Source of the DNA: an uncultured Desulfovibrio sp.
GTDB lineage: Bacteria > Desulfobacterota > Desulfovibrionia > Desulfovibrionales > Desulfovibrionaceae
Length of the DNA stretch: 6,653 bases
Assembly (NCBI GenBank): GCA_900547595.1
Contig: URHE01000101.1
Coordinates: forward strand, 1 to 6,653
Reading direction: 5' to 3'
Shown here: positions 6,412 to 6,653 of the stretch, in pieces
Position numbering within the stretch: the stretch's first letter is position 1
How the letters are laid out: each line of letters opens with the position of its first letter
Translations under genes and position numbers: made by a program
The notes under the pieces: model-generated
Seen by the model: only the letters and a program-made list of their open reading frames with translations
The model's database searches: none
What the model was told of the DNA's origin: nothing

Positions 6412-6653
6412 TCCAGTGCTCCGCGCCCATGAAGAGTATCCGGCCCTTAGCGGGAGTTTTCCGCGCTGCCCTCCGCCGCGTCCCGCGCCCCGGCGTTCTG
6501 GTTCTGGCCGCCCTGCTGGCTGTGGGGAGCGCGACGCCCCCGTGCGCGGGCGCGGCCCAGCCCGCGCAGAAGAAGGCCGCCGGCAACGAAAAGGCGGCAA
6601 TTGCCGGGGACAAGCGTCCGTCGGCGCGGCCTCGGGCCGCGGCGGCATCGGCT
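6408..6653 (+). CDS. Exported protein of unknown function, N-terminal part (cut by window edge)
   Basis: The frame is open for 82 codons to the window end. The ATG overlaps the TGA of the upstream gene (ATGA at 6408-6411) and is preceded by AGGAAAG with a 7-base spacer, so translation is probably coupled. The protein begins with an Arg-rich n-region (Arg12, Arg19, Arg23, Arg24, Arg27) and a hydrophobic core VLVLAALLAV at 30-39. A c-region with Ala-Gly-Ala follows, suggesting signal peptidase I cleavage near residues 49-50. What follows is Ala/Lys/Pro-rich and low in complexity, like a periplasmic linker before a folded domain that is not visible. A second ATG at codon 8 (6429) is possible but has no good ribosome site. 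Position in the operon suggests a further periplasmic partner of the acylation pair, but nothing visible shows its function. A plain membrane-anchored protein is an alternative. Confidence 0.7.
   Translation, partial: MIQCSAPMKSIRPLAGVFRAALRRVPRPGVLVLAALLAVGSATPPCAGAAQPAQKKAAGNEKAAIAGDKRPSARPRAAAASA

Noticed and set aside
4930..6648. A 572-codon minus-strand open frame opposite the SGNH-type gene
   Set aside because: Same compositional artefact of high GC; the plus strand has ribosome sites, coupled starts and catalytic motifs.

Overview
The window is a compact, GC-rich piece of bacterial chromosome with no RNA genes, mobile elements or CRISPR repeats. The strong G/C bias at third codon positions, clear purine-rich ribosome binding sites and gene content fit a Gram-negative proteobacterium. 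A Desulfovibrio-like sulfate reducer is my best guess, but that is from general resemblance only, with no marker gene to prove it.

Left part (1-1010, minus strand): the 5' end of a ComM/YifB-type Mg-chelatase-like AAA+ protein, cut by the window edge, lies 12 bases downstream of a complete type I signal peptidase gene (lepB). The two are probably co-transcribed from a good sigma70-type promoter at 1104-1132.

Divergent control region (1011-1218): this 208-base gap holds back-to-back candidate promoters, one for lepB leftward and a weaker one for the rightward genes.

Middle part (1219-3421, plus strand): a two-gene module. The first gene encodes a 503-residue membrane protein with two DUF1538 repeats. 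The second, overlapping it by 11 bases, encodes a soluble protein with two P-II-like signalling domains in one chain. DUF1538 proteins have been linked to monovalent cation/proton antiport (the UmpAB work in Halomonas), and P-II proteins gate membrane transporters, so I infer a transporter with a dedicated sensor subunit. This is the least described system in the window.

Right part (3504-6653, plus strand): an apparent surface-acylation operon. It contains an AlgI-like MBOAT O-acyltransferase, a membrane-anchored SGNH-type protein with a Ser/Asn/Asp-His signature 10 bases later, and a third gene that starts within an ATGA overlap. The third gene encodes an exported protein and runs off the window. 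By analogy with AlgI/AlgJ/AlgX, the MBOAT would pass acyl groups across the inner membrane and the SGNH protein would transfer them to a periplasmic or surface acceptor. No glycosyltransferase or polymer gene is visible, so the substrate is unknown. A GC-rich hairpin region (3423-3482) separates this operon from the P-II gene.
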